The notes beneath the pieces are model-generated. The model saw only the letters and a list, made by a program, of their open reading frames with translations, searched no databases and had not been told where the DNA came from. Made by a program: the position numbers and the translations under genes. 64,000 nt of DNA from Variovorax paradoxus (lineage in GTDB: Bacteria; Pseudomonadota; Gammaproteobacteria; Burkholderiales; Burkholderiaceae_C): positions 7,682,501 to 7,746,500 of the forward strand of contig NZ_CP091716.1 in assembly GCF_022009635.1 (NCBI RefSeq), in the 5' to 3' direction. Positions 44,087 through 52,774 of the stretch are shown one piece after another; the first letter of the stretch is position 1; the number at the start of each line of letters is the position of its first letter.

Positions 44087-44833
44087 TCAAACCGTGCGTA
44101 GCGCCAGATATTCCGGCGCCTTGGCGGGCATCTGAAGCAGCAGCACTTGCAGGCCTTGCGGCCCCGCTTCGAGCACGCTCGCAGGCTCGTCGACCGACAC
44201 GTAGCGATTCTCCCAACGAGTGCACCATGTGCCTTCATGGCGCAGGCTGCCGGACATCACGAACTGGAACTGGCCGGAAGGCGCGGGCACCGGTGCCTCG
44301 ACATGAGAGCCCGGAGGTACGTACCAGACGCAAGCCTCCAGCCGGTCGGCCTGCGGCTCGATCAGGTGGGTCATGCAAGGCTCTGTCAACCGCGCGAGAT
44401 CGTCGACAGGCAACGCATCGAGCGGAGGCCCCTGCACATGGCGTTTGGGACCACGAACCATCTTGTCGCGCGCGCTGTCGATGAAGTTCGCGCCGGTCTC
44501 GTACACCGCGCGGATCGTGAAGTAGCTCAGGCCTTCCGGCCCCGCCACGACAGGGCCATAGCCCGTGTATGGGCCGGCGTAGTGGACCGAGCCATGCCGC
44601 ACCTCATGCGCCCCAAGCTTGCCCGAGCCCGCCATCACCACCTGGAACTGATTCTGCGTGTGGAAATGCGAGGCCAACACCGAACCTGGTGGTTGTTCCA
44701 CAAGAAAGACGGTGGGCGAAAAAAGCGGGTCTTTGCCGCTGTCCATCCACTCGCTGCGATGGAACGAAAACCCATCGGGCAGCGAACGGGCATGCCGCGA
44801 AGTTCTCGCCCGATCCAAGGTACCGATCAACAT
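44087..44833 (-). CDS. Cupin-fold protein, double-domain
   Basis: A 248-residue soluble protein. The segment LASHFHTQNQFQVVMAGSGK has the cupin metal-type histidines (HxH...Q/E) and YFTIRAVYETGANF follows. A second cupin-like strand set, PPGSHVEAPVPAPSGQFQFVMSGSL, lies near the end. It has no assigned reaction. In similar operons such proteins act as dioxygenases, isomerases or sensors. It ends 41 bases before the GntR gene and starts 6 bases after the Bug stop. Confidence 0.8.
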   Translation of the reverse strand: MLIGTLDRARTSRHARSLPDGFSFHRSEWMDSGKDPLFSPTVFLVEQPPGSVLASHFHTQNQFQVVMAGSGKLGAHEVRHGSVHYAGPYTGYGPVVAGPEGLSYFTIRAVYETGANFIDSARDKMVRGPKRHVQGPPLDALPVDDLARLTEPCMTHLIEPQADRLEACVWYVPPGSHVEAPVPAPSGQFQFVMSGSLRHEGTWCTRWENRYVSVDEPASVLEAGPQGLQVLLLQMPAKAPEYLALRTV

Positions 44834-44839
44834 CGCGCC

Positions 44840-45808
44840 CTACTCCAACTTGGCGCCGGAGCGCTTGATCACGCCTGACCAGCGCTCCACTTCGCTGCGA
44901 AGAAAGCTCTTGAACTCGCTCGCCGAAGAGGGGCGCGGGCGACCGCCGAGCATCACGATCTGCCTGGAGAAATCGTCCGAGCGAATGATCTTCGCGAGGT
45001 CCGTGCTGAGCTTTTCGACTTCTTCCTTGGGCGTGCCCGCGGGTGCGAGCAAGCCGACCCAGGGCACGAGGTCGAAGCCGTCGATGCCGCCCTCGGAGAC
45101 CGTGGGAACGTCCGGCATCAGCGTGGAACGCTCCTTCGAACTGATCGCGATGGCACGGATCTTCCCGGCCTGGATCAGCGGCAGCGCAGGCGCGATGGCG
45201 TCGAACGACACCTGCACCTGCCCACCGGCCAGATCCGACAGCGACTTCGATGCGCCCTGATAGGGAATGTGCTCCATCCTCGTATCGCTGCGCCGCAGCA
45301 GTTCCGCCATTGCCAGATGTGAGACCGACCCATTGCCCGGCGACGAGAAGCTGAGCTTTCCGGGGTTGGCCCGCAGGTACGCCAGCAACTCGGGCAGCGA
45401 CTTCACCGGCAACGCAGTGTTGACCAGCAAGAGCAGCGGCGCGTCGTAGATCAGGCCGATGGGTTCGAAGTCCTTGATCGGGTCATAGCGCACGTTGGCA
45501 AAGAGAAACGGATTGCCCGCCAACGCAGCCGATGCCGACAGCGTGAGCACGCTGCCGTCGGCCGGCAGCTTGGTCACCGCCGCCAGCGCAATGCTGCCCG
45601 ATTGGCCCGGCATGTTTTCGACGATCCACGTGCGGGCGGTCATCTTGCCGAGCCGCTCGGCGAGCAGTCTGCCGACGCTGTCGACCGATTGGCCCGGCGG
45701 GTAACCCACAATGATCTTGCCGACCGTCGGTCCCGCGAATGCGGCCGAGCCATGCAACGCTCCGAGGAGCACCAGAAACCTGAACATCGCAGTCAATACG
45801 CTCTTCAT
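44840..45808 (-). CDS. Bug-type tripartite tricarboxylate receptor
   Basis: A 322-residue periplasmic receptor with a signal peptide (FRFLVLLGALHGSAAFA) and the family segments VGKIIVGYPPGQSVDSVGRL and WIVENMPGQSGSIAL. It is the fourth gene of the sulfatase operon and would be the uptake receptor for that module. No TctAB genes are in the operon, so it must share a permease encoded elsewhere. Confidence 0.88.
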   Translation of the reverse strand: MKSVLTAMFRFLVLLGALHGSAAFAGPTVGKIIVGYPPGQSVDSVGRLLAERLGKMTARTWIVENMPGQSGSIALAAVTKLPADGSVLTLSASAALAGNPFLFANVRYDPIKDFEPIGLIYDAPLLLLVNTALPVKSLPELLAYLRANPGKLSFSSPGNGSVSHLAMAELLRRSDTRMEHIPYQGASKSLSDLAGGQVQVSFDAIAPALPLIQAGKIRAIAISSKERSTLMPDVPTVSEGGIDGFDLVPWVGLLAPAGTPKEEVEKLSTDLAKIIRSDDFSRQIVMLGGRPRPSSASEFKSFLRSEVERWSGVIKRSGAKLE

Positions 45809-45853
45809 TTTTTGTCTCCATCATTTTTGAATGTCTCGAAGCAGAAAAGTTGG

Positions 45854-46732
45854 CTAGCGTTTCCTCATCATCTGGATGACGGAAGAGAAGTCGAGCCGCC
45901 CTTGGCCGCCGTGGCAATGGATCGCATAGAGCGAGGCCGCAGCAGCACCGAGCAGCGCCGGCGAGTTGGAGGCCAGGGCGGCCTGCTCGGCCAGCCGCAG
46001 GTCTTTGAGCATCAGCTCGGACGCGAAACCGCCTTCGTATTCGCGGTTGGACGGCGATGCGGGCACCAGGCCGGGTTCGGGCGAATAGCTCGTCAGCGCC
46101 CAGCACTGGCCCGAGGATGTCGATGCGATATCGAAGAACTTCTGCATGTCCAGACCGAGGTTTCGCGCGAGGTTCAGCGCCTCCGACACGGCGACCATCG
46201 AGATACCCGTGATCATGTTGTTGCAGATCTTCGCGGCCTGACCAGCCCCTTCACTGCCTGCATGAATGATGTTTTTGCCCATCGCGCGCAGCACGGGCAG
46301 CCCCCTGGCGAAGGCGTCGTCAGAGCCGCCGACCATGAAGGTCAGCGTGCCGGCGGCCGCGCCGCCTACGCCGCCCGACACGGGTGCGTCGAGCGAGAGT
46401 ACGCCGCGTTCGGACAGCGCTTTGTGAAACCCGGAACACGACACGATGTCGATGGTCGAGCAGTCGATCGCCACGCAGTCGCGCGGATAGGCGACGCCGT
46501 CGTTCGCCATCACCTCAAGCACGTGCTTGCCGCTCGGCAGCATCGACACGACGAAGTCCGCACCTTCGACGGTCGCGGCCACGCTCTGCTGTGGCTTCAT
46601 GCCGTGCTGCGCCGCCTGGCGCAGCACGGCCTGGCTCATGTCGAAGCATTTGACCTCGTGGCCCGCTTCGTGCAGATTGACGGCCATGGGCATGCCCATG
46701 TTGCCCAGTCCGATGAATCCGATCACTGACAT
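45854..46732 (-). CDS. 3-hydroxyisobutyrate dehydrogenase-like beta-hydroxyacid dehydrogenase
   Basis: A 292-residue NAD(P)-dependent oxidoreductase. The Rossmann motif FIGLGNMGMPMAVNL opens it, then DAPVSGGVGGAAAGTLTFMVGG (substrate site) and the catalytic Lys in GQAAKICNNM. The family includes HIBADH, tartronate semialdehyde reductase and sulfolactaldehyde reductase. The context gives a C3/C4 hydroxy-acid or aldehyde made by the sulfatase/ALDH set. No choice between them can be made. Confidence 0.9.
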   Translation of the reverse strand: MSVIGFIGLGNMGMPMAVNLHEAGHEVKCFDMSQAVLRQAAQHGMKPQQSVAATVEGADFVVSMLPSGKHVLEVMANDGVAYPRDCVAIDCSTIDIVSCSGFHKALSERGVLSLDAPVSGGVGGAAAGTLTFMVGGSDDAFARGLPVLRAMGKNIIHAGSEGAGQAAKICNNMITGISMVAVSEALNLARNLGLDMQKFFDIASTSSGQCWALTSYSPEPGLVPASPSNREYEGGFASELMLKDLRLAEQAALASNSPALLGAAAASLYAIHCHGGQGRLDFSSVIQMMRKR

Positions 46733-46765
46733 GGTGTGTCTCCTTTCAGTTCGTGAGGTGGCGCT

Positions 46766-48262
46766 TCATGCAAGGCTGAAGATCACGGTCTTCTTGTGCG
46801 TGAAGTGGTCCAGCATGGCTTCGAGCGATGCTTCGCGCCCCAGGCCCGACTGCTTCACGCCGCCATAGGACAAGCCCGGCTGCACGACGATGTTCTGGTT
46901 GATCTGCACGAATCCCGACTCCAGCCTGCGGCTGGCGTCCAGCGCGGTCTTGAGGTCGCGGGTCCAGATCGTTGCAGCGAGGCCGTAGTCGCTGTCGTTG
47001 GCCTGCGCCAACGCGTCCTCGTAGTTCGCGAACTTGATGACGCATGTGACGGGCCCGAAGATCTCTTCGCGCGCCAGGCGGCTGTCGTTGTCCAGCCCGG
47101 TGAAGATCACGGGCCGCACGAAGAGGCCGTTCTCCAGCGCGGCACCGGAGGGCAATGCCGAGCACTCGTGGCATGTCGCGCCTGCCGTGCTGCGGCCGAC
47201 CTCGATGTACGACTTGACCTTGTCGTGCTGGTCCCTGGAGATGATGGTGCCGATGTCCGTTGCTTCGTCCAGTGGGTCACCCATCTTCATCGCGTCGACC
47301 TTGGCCTTGACCTTTTCGACGAAGGTGTCGTGCACGCTTTCGTGCACGAAGATGCGGCTGGCGGCCGTGCAGCTTTGGCCCTGTCGCGTGAAACGCATGC
47401 CGGCCACAGCACCCGCAACCGCCTTGTCGATGTCGGCGTCACCCATGACGATCATCGGGCTCTTGCCACCGAGCTCCAGCGTCACGGGAATGAGTTTTTC
47501 GCCCGCGGCCCTGGCAACGATCTTTCCGGTTTCGACGGAGCCCGTGAAAGTGATCTTGCGCACCTTGGGGTGCACGACGAGCGGCGCACCGCAATCGGGC
47601 CCGAAGCCCGAGACGATGTTGAGCACGCCTGGCGGCAACAACTGGTTGAGGATCTGGCACACGCGCAGCACGCCCAGCGGGGCTTCCTCGGCAGACTTCA
47701 CGACGACGCTGTTGCCTGCAACCAGCGCTGGCGCGATCTTCAGCGCCATCAGCATCATGGGCGCGTTCCACGGAATGATCACACCGACGACGCCGACGGG
47801 CTCGCGCGTCGTCACCGTGAGCATGTCGGGACTGAAAGGCACGGACTCGCCCTTCAGTTCCGAGCCGAGCCCGCCGTAGAACTGCAGCGAGTCGGCCACG
47901 ACGGATGCTTCCACCCGACTCTCCGTCCTGAGCGCCTTGCCGGTCTCCAGCGCGACGAGACGACCGAGTTCCTCGACGTGCGTACTTAGCAGGCGTGCGC
48001 ACTCCGCAACGAGCGTGCCGCGTTTGCGCGCGGCCATCGCGGCCCAGGCCGGCTGTGCGGCGTGAGCGGCCTCGACTGCGCTGGCGACATCGCTCGCATC
48101 GCTGGCCGGCGCCGATCCGATCGTGTGGCCGGTGGCCGGGTTGACCACGGGAAGTGTCTTTCCGGAGTGCGCCGGCACGAGCTTGCCGTTGATGAGATTG
48201 AAGCCGCTGAGTGCGCGCGCGAGCCGCACGGGATCGACTTCGCGCTCGATGGTGTGTTCCAT
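46766..48262 (-). CDS. NAD(P)-dependent aldehyde dehydrogenase
   Basis: A 498-residue ALDH. The catalytic Glu is in PVTLELGGKSP and the catalytic Cys in RQGQSCTAASRIFVHE; the cofactor strand IPWNAPMMLMALKIAPAL and the C-terminal YGGVKQSGLGRE are present. It would oxidise an aldehyde to the acid. It lies 27 bases downstream of the sulfatase gene, so hydrolysis of a sulfate ester followed by alcohol/aldehyde oxidation is a simple model for the operon. Confidence 0.93.
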   Translation of the reverse strand: MEHTIEREVDPVRLARALSGFNLINGKLVPAHSGKTLPVVNPATGHTIGSAPASDASDVASAVEAAHAAQPAWAAMAARKRGTLVAECARLLSTHVEELGRLVALETGKALRTESRVEASVVADSLQFYGGLGSELKGESVPFSPDMLTVTTREPVGVVGVIIPWNAPMMLMALKIAPALVAGNSVVVKSAEEAPLGVLRVCQILNQLLPPGVLNIVSGFGPDCGAPLVVHPKVRKITFTGSVETGKIVARAAGEKLIPVTLELGGKSPMIVMGDADIDKAVAGAVAGMRFTRQGQSCTAASRIFVHESVHDTFVEKVKAKVDAMKMGDPLDEATDIGTIISRDQHDKVKSYIEVGRSTAGATCHECSALPSGAALENGLFVRPVIFTGLDNDSRLAREEIFGPVTCVIKFANYEDALAQANDSDYGLAATIWTRDLKTALDASRRLESGFVQINQNIVVQPGLSYGGVKQSGLGREASLEAMLDHFTHKKTVIFSLA

Positions 48263-48289
48263 GATGTATGTCTCCGATGTGGCGAGCGC

Positions 48290-49813
48290 TCAGCTCTTGA
48301 TGTCGGCGACCACCGGCCAGCGCTTCTTTACTTTGATGATCCGCGCGCTGCCGCGCCGCACATAGCGCTTGGTGTCGTCGACGCTGGCCTGGTAGTCCCA
48401 TACCGGCTGAATCGCATCGGGCAGGTCCTTGATGAACTTGCGACGCGCCTGGCTGTGCAGCACGCGCGACTTGATGTCATCCGCATCCCAGCGCGTGTGC
48501 ACCTCGGCCTTCAGCGCGGCCAGGACGTCGGGGAGCTTGGCCGCCACGTTCCGAAGTTCATCGGGATCGGCTTCGAGGTCATAGAGCTGATCGGGGTAGC
48601 CGTGCGTGTAGACGTATTTGTAGTGTCCCTTGCGCAGCATGCAGCATGGCCCGGTCACGCCCTCTGCCGTGTATTCCACGAAGGCGGTGGCGTCACCGTG
48701 TTCGGCCGCGCCTTCGATGACGGGCCTGAGCGAGCGGCCGTCGACCGGTTCTACCCATTCCGACGATTCCTTGCCCGTGGCGAAGGCCATCAGCGTGGGC
48801 AGCAGATCGACGTGCGACGCGGGCTCCGAGATCCGGCGCGGTGTCGTTGCTCCGGGCGGTTTGAACAGCAGCGGCACCTTGGCCGACCAATCGAAGAACA
48901 CGCGCTTGAACCACATGCCGCGCTCGCCCAGCATGTCGCCGTGGTCGGAGGTGAAGACGACGATGGTGTTCTTGTCGAAGCCCGTGCGCTCGAGCGTCTT
49001 CAGCAGGTTGCCCACCTTGTCGTCGATGTAGCTGACCATCGCATAGTAGGCGTGCCGCGCGCGCAGGATCTGTTCGTCGGTGGCCGTCTGCTTGTCCAGG
49101 CCGTGGGAGTACTGGACCCATTGGCTCAGCATGTCGCGCTCTTTCATGGGAATGTCGCGCACGTTGGGCAGGTTGATTTCTGCGCGGTCGTAGCGCGCCA
49201 GGTACTCCGGCAGGATGTGGAAAGGCGGGTGCGGGTGCGTGTAAGACACGCACATGAAGAAAGGCTGCTCGTCGTCGCGGGCCAGGTCGTACAGGCGCTG
49301 GATCGACTTGGTCTCGACCTCTTCGTCGTAGTCCAACTGCAGGCTGCGAAAGCACTCGCCGCTCTCGTCAACGGTGCTCAGGTTGTGGCCCGGCGAGTAG
49401 AAGCTGAACTCGCCCTCCTTCCAGTCCGCCGACCAGCCGAAGTCGGCCGGATAGATGTCGGTCGTGAGCCGTTCCTGAAAGCCGTGCTTCTGGTCCGGGC
49501 CCACGAAGTGCATCTTGCCGCTGAGGATGGTCTTGTAGCCCTCGCGCCCCAGGTAGTAGGGCAGCGTGGGCGTCGATGCCTCGAACTCGCACGCGTTGTC
49601 GAAGGCGCCGATCTCGGTCGCGAATTGGCCGGCCAGCAACGAAAAGCGCGCCGGTGCGCACAACGGGAAGTTGCAGTACGCGTTGTCGAATACGACCGAC
49701 TGTTCGGCCAACGCCTGCAGGTGCGGCGTCTTGACTGCAGTGTTGCCATGAAAGGGCAGGACCGGCGCAGAAAGCTGGTCCGCCATGATCAAAAGGATGT
49801 TGGGTTTCTTCAT
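48290..49813 (-). CDS. Choline-sulfatase-like sulfatase (BetC-type)
   Basis: A 507-residue type I sulfatase. The formylglycine site CAPAR begins at Cys 52 (FPLCAPARFSLLAG), which matches C-x-P-x-R. Other metal and sulfate residues are in NILLIMADQL (Asp 12), SGKMHFVGPDQKHGF and FTSDHGDMLGE. ERLTTDIYPADFGW strongly resembles BetC choline-O-sulfatase. No signal peptide is present, so it acts in the cytoplasm on an imported sulfate ester. No betA, betB or betI lies near, so the substrate may differ from choline sulfate. It is the first gene of the leftward operon. Confidence 0.88.
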   Translation of the reverse strand: MKKPNILLIMADQLSAPVLPFHGNTAVKTPHLQALAEQSVVFDNAYCNFPLCAPARFSLLAGQFATEIGAFDNACEFEASTPTLPYYLGREGYKTILSGKMHFVGPDQKHGFQERLTTDIYPADFGWSADWKEGEFSFYSPGHNLSTVDESGECFRSLQLDYDEEVETKSIQRLYDLARDDEQPFFMCVSYTHPHPPFHILPEYLARYDRAEINLPNVRDIPMKERDMLSQWVQYSHGLDKQTATDEQILRARHAYYAMVSYIDDKVGNLLKTLERTGFDKNTIVVFTSDHGDMLGERGMWFKRVFFDWSAKVPLLFKPPGATTPRRISEPASHVDLLPTLMAFATGKESSEWVEPVDGRSLRPVIEGAAEHGDATAFVEYTAEGVTGPCCMLRKGHYKYVYTHGYPDQLYDLEADPDELRNVAAKLPDVLAALKAEVHTRWDADDIKSRVLHSQARRKFIKDLPDAIQPVWDYQASVDDTKRYVRRGSARIIKVKKRWPVVADIKS

Positions 49814-49839
49814 CGATGTCTCCGTTGGTTGGCCTCAAA

Positions 49840-49860
49840 TTGCATAACTGTTGTATGCAA
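49840..49860. promoter_or_regulatory. Inverted repeat, likely GntR operator between divergent operons
   Basis: TTGCATA and TATGCAA are perfect 7-bp arms around the 7-base spacer ACTGTTG. It lies in the 93-base gap between the sulfatase operon (leftward) and the CoA-transferase/hydratase pair (rightward). It is a plausible binding site for the GntR protein encoded at the end of the leftward operon. Confidence 0.6.
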
Positions 49861-49906
49861 TATATAGTCCGAAGCGTTGATGTACAAGTATTTTTTGGAG
49901 ACAGAC

Positions 49907-51124
49907 ATGGCAAATCCCGAGCTTCCATTGGCCGGCGTGCGCGTACTCGACCTGACGCGCGCATTGGCGGGCCCCTTCTGCACGATGGTTCTGGCGGACC
50001 TCGGCGCAGACGTCATCAAGGTCGAGCCCATGGGCGGCGACATGATCCGCAATTGGGGTCCGTTCGACCGCGGCACCAGCGCGTATTACCTCAGCGGCAA
50101 CCGGAACAAGCGCGGCGTCGCGCTCAACTTTCGCGACCCGCGCGCGATCCGCCTTCTTGGCGAGATGGCTTCGCAATGCGACGTGGTCGCGGAGAACTTC
50201 CGGCCCGGCGCGATGGACTCGATGGGCCTGTCATATGAGTCGCTGCGCGAGCGCAACCGCGGGCTCGTCTACGCCAGCATCACTGGCTTCGGGCGAACCG
50301 GACCGGCCGGGCAACGGCCAGGCTTCGACCAGATCGCGCAGGGCTACTCGGGCCTCATGAGCGTGACCGGATCAGAAGAGTCCGGCCCGATGCGCGTAGG
50401 CGTGGCGATCGGCGACCAGACGGCAGGCATGTGGTGTGCGATCGGCGTGCTCGCGGCACTGAACCAGCGGCAGCGCACCGGTGAAGGCCAACGCGTCGAG
50501 ACTTCGCTCCTGGGGGGACTGGTCGGGCTGCTCAGCGTGCAGGGGCAACGCTACCTGAGCCTGGGAGAAATCCCCAAACTGGCGGGCAATGTTCACCCCG
50601 TGATCTCGCCCTATGGCGTCTTCGAAGCCGCTGACGGTCCCTTGAACATCGCACCCGCCACGACAGACATGTGGCACAAACTCTGCGCGCTTCTCGGCCT
50701 CGGCCATCTCATCGACGATCCCCGCTTTGCAACGAACGCAAAACGCGTCGAGCGACGCCAGGAGCTCAAGCAACTCATCGAAGGCAAGTTGAAAAGCAAT
50801 ACGCGCGAAACGTGGACACGCCTGCTCATCGAGGCCGAGATTCCCGCAGGTCCGATCAACGATCTTGCGGATGTTTTCAACGACGCGCAGGTGCAGCACA
50901 GCCGCTTCGTGGAAGAAATCGAACACCCTGAATTGGGCACGGTCCGCCAGGTCGGCTCGCCCATCAAGCTCGAAGCGATGGAAGGAGGCTCGATCCGCCG
51001 GGCCCCGCCCCTGCTCGGCCAACACACGTGCGAGGTGCTGCGCGAGTTCGGCTGCAGCCAGAACGAGATCGACACGCTGCTGGCGGACGGCGCCGCGGCG
51101 CAATCGGCGGCGGCGCACGCATGA
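49907..51124 (+). CDS. CaiB/BaiF family (class III) CoA-transferase
   Basis: A 405-residue CoA-transferase: VRVLDLTRALAGPFCTMVLADLGADVIKVEP at the start and the catalytic Asp in VGVAIGDQTAGMWCAIG. GGAG precedes the ATG; a longer frame begins at 49877. It overlaps the next gene by four bases (ATGA), so the CoA ester is presumably passed to the hydratase. It shares a divergent promoter with the sulfatase operon. Confidence 0.93.
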   Translation: MANPELPLAGVRVLDLTRALAGPFCTMVLADLGADVIKVEPMGGDMIRNWGPFDRGTSAYYLSGNRNKRGVALNFRDPRAIRLLGEMASQCDVVAENFRPGAMDSMGLSYESLRERNRGLVYASITGFGRTGPAGQRPGFDQIAQGYSGLMSVTGSEESGPMRVGVAIGDQTAGMWCAIGVLAALNQRQRTGEGQRVETSLLGGLVGLLSVQGQRYLSLGEIPKLAGNVHPVISPYGVFEAADGPLNIAPATTDMWHKLCALLGLGHLIDDPRFATNAKRVERRQELKQLIEGKLKSNTRETWTRLLIEAEIPAGPINDLADVFNDAQVQHSRFVEEIEHPELGTVRQVGSPIKLEAMEGGSIRRAPPLLGQHTCEVLREFGCSQNEIDTLLADGAAAQSAAAHA

Positions 51125-51882
51125 CGGCGTCGCAGCCGCCCGCACTGCGGATCGAAGGGGCTGTGGCCACCATCACTTTGCGCAGGCCACGAGAACACAA
51201 CCGCATCGACCCGGACGATCCCTCGATACTGATCTCGCATCTCGACGAGATCGCGCTGCGTCGCGAGGTGTCGGTGCTGATCATCACCGGGTCTGAGCAC
51301 AAGACCTTCTGCTCGGGCTATACGCTCGGCCAGATCAGGTCGCGGCTCGACAACAGCTTCGAGACCATGCTCGATCGCGTCGAGCGCGTGTCGATCCCGA
51401 CGATCTGCGCAATGAACGGGAGCGCCTACGGCGGAGGCACCGATCTGGCCATGTGCTGCGACTTCCGCATCGGCGTGCGCGGCAGCCGATTGTTCATGCC
51501 CGCTGCGAAGTTCGGCCTCCACTACTACCCCGGCGGCCTGCGTCGCTTCGTCAGCAGGATCGGGCCCGCGGCCACGAAAAAGATCTTCCTCACGGCGCAA
51601 TCGCTCGATGCCGAAGAGATGCTTCGAATCGGCTACCTGACCGACCTGGTCGAGCCCGATGCATTGGAGGCCAAGGTCGCGGACTATGTGAAGGCGATGC
51701 TCGAATGCGAACGCCCGGCCATATGTTCGATGAAGACCCACATCGACCAGATCGCCGCCGGTACGTGGACGGAGGCAGCCGGCCGCGCCGCCTACGAAAG
51801 ATCGCTGCGTGCCCCGGCCACGCTGGCGCGCCTGGAAGCCCTTGAGCGCAAGCCGGCGGGCCGGGCTGATCAGGTGCGATAG
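51121..51882 (+). CDS. Enoyl-CoA hydratase/isomerase (crotonase family)
   Basis: A 253-residue crotonase-fold enzyme with GAVATITLRRPREHNRI, the oxyanion segment KTFCSGYTLGQI and MNGSAYGGGTDLAMCCDFRIG. The start overlaps the CoA-transferase stop (ATGA). It overlaps the convergent aldolase gene by 13 bases at the 3' end. Its N-terminus closely resembles the hydratase truncated by IS1071 at 28748-28842, so this may be the intact relative of that gene. Confidence 0.92.
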   Translation: MTASQPPALRIEGAVATITLRRPREHNRIDPDDPSILISHLDEIALRREVSVLIITGSEHKTFCSGYTLGQIRSRLDNSFETMLDRVERVSIPTICAMNGSAYGGGTDLAMCCDFRIGVRGSRLFMPAAKFGLHYYPGGLRRFVSRIGPAATKKIFLTAQSLDAEEMLRIGYLTDLVEPDALEAKVADYVKAMLECERPAICSMKTHIDQIAAGTWTEAAGRAAYERSLRAPATLARLEALERKPAGRADQVR

Positions 51883-52673
51883 GAGACGCCGCGCTCCCGC
51901 TCGAGCTTGCGCAGCAGCCCTGGCCATTCGAAGCGCCCGACCTCCAGAAACCCGCCGCTTCCGAGCATCCTGCGGCCCTGCGCGCGCGTATGGGCGATCG
52001 TCGCTTCGGACAGCGTGTTCAGTCTCACCTGCCCCGCCAGCCCGCCGATCTGGTATTTGCAAGCCGTCTCCAGGCGCAGCATCCAGCAGAAAGCCTCACC
52101 GACGCTTCGACCCGCTGTCAGCGCGCCGTGGTTGCGCAGGATGAGCACGCGGCCTCGCGGTCCCAGGTCGCGCACGAGCTGCTCGCGTTCGTCTTCGTCA
52201 AGCGCCGCGCCTTCGTAGTCGTGGTAGCCAAGGAAATCGAGCATCACCGTTGCCTTCTGGCTCAGGGGCAGCAAGCCTTCGGCCTGCATGGCCACCGCGT
52301 TGTTGGCTTCGGTGTGCGAGTGCATCACGCACACGATGTCGGTCTGTGCCATGTGAATGGCGCTGTGAATGACGAAGCCCGCGGGGTTGAGCAACGACGG
52401 ATCACCGCCACCGACAAGCTGCCCGTTCATGTCGACCTTCAACAAGTCCGACGCCGTCATCTCGTCGAAGAGAACGCCAAGCGGATTGACCAGGAAGTGA
52501 TGCTCGGGCCCGGGGACTGCGGCCGAGATGTGGGTCGATGCGACGTCCGACATGCCGTAGAGGTCCGTGAGTTGGAAGCAGGCCGCGAGATCGCAGCGCA
52601 GGCGCCACTCGTGTGAAGTCATGCCGACAGATTCGCTGCTGGCGACTTCTGAAATAGATGCGGGGTGATTCAT
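51870..52673 (-). CDS. Class II aldolase/adducin family protein
   Basis: A 267-residue protein of the fuculose-phosphate-aldolase/adducin head fold. The zinc ligands are suggested by VMHSHTEANNAVA (HxH) and LRNHGALTAGRSV (His); GMSDVASTHISA is the phosphate/oxyanion loop in kin. It could be an aldolase, dehydratase or decarboxylase on a hydroxy acid. It is convergent with the hydratase and divergent from the LysR gene at 52775, which probably regulates it. Confidence 0.88.
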   Translation of the reverse strand: MNHPASISEVASSESVGMTSHEWRLRCDLAACFQLTDLYGMSDVASTHISAAVPGPEHHFLVNPLGVLFDEMTASDLLKVDMNGQLVGGGDPSLLNPAGFVIHSAIHMAQTDIVCVMHSHTEANNAVAMQAEGLLPLSQKATVMLDFLGYHDYEGAALDEDEREQLVRDLGPRGRVLILRNHGALTAGRSVGEAFCWMLRLETACKYQIGGLAGQVRLNTLSEATIAHTRAQGRRMLGSGGFLEVGRFEWPGLLRKLERERGVSYRT

Positions 52674-52774
52674 TCTTTGTCTCCTGGTTGATAAGCGGAA
52701 TGAAGCTTCCCACGCACGTTTCAGCAGGTCCAATACCGATATGCAACACGCCCATACGTCATTAATATGGGCCG

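Noticed and set aside
43359..52673. Sulfoquinovose or sulfolactaldehyde pathway from the HIBADH-like enzyme, ALDH and aldolase
   Set aside because: No sulfoquinovosidase, isomerase, kinase or sulfonate-specific motif is visible, and the sulfatase acts on sulfate esters; the enzymes are too general to support it.
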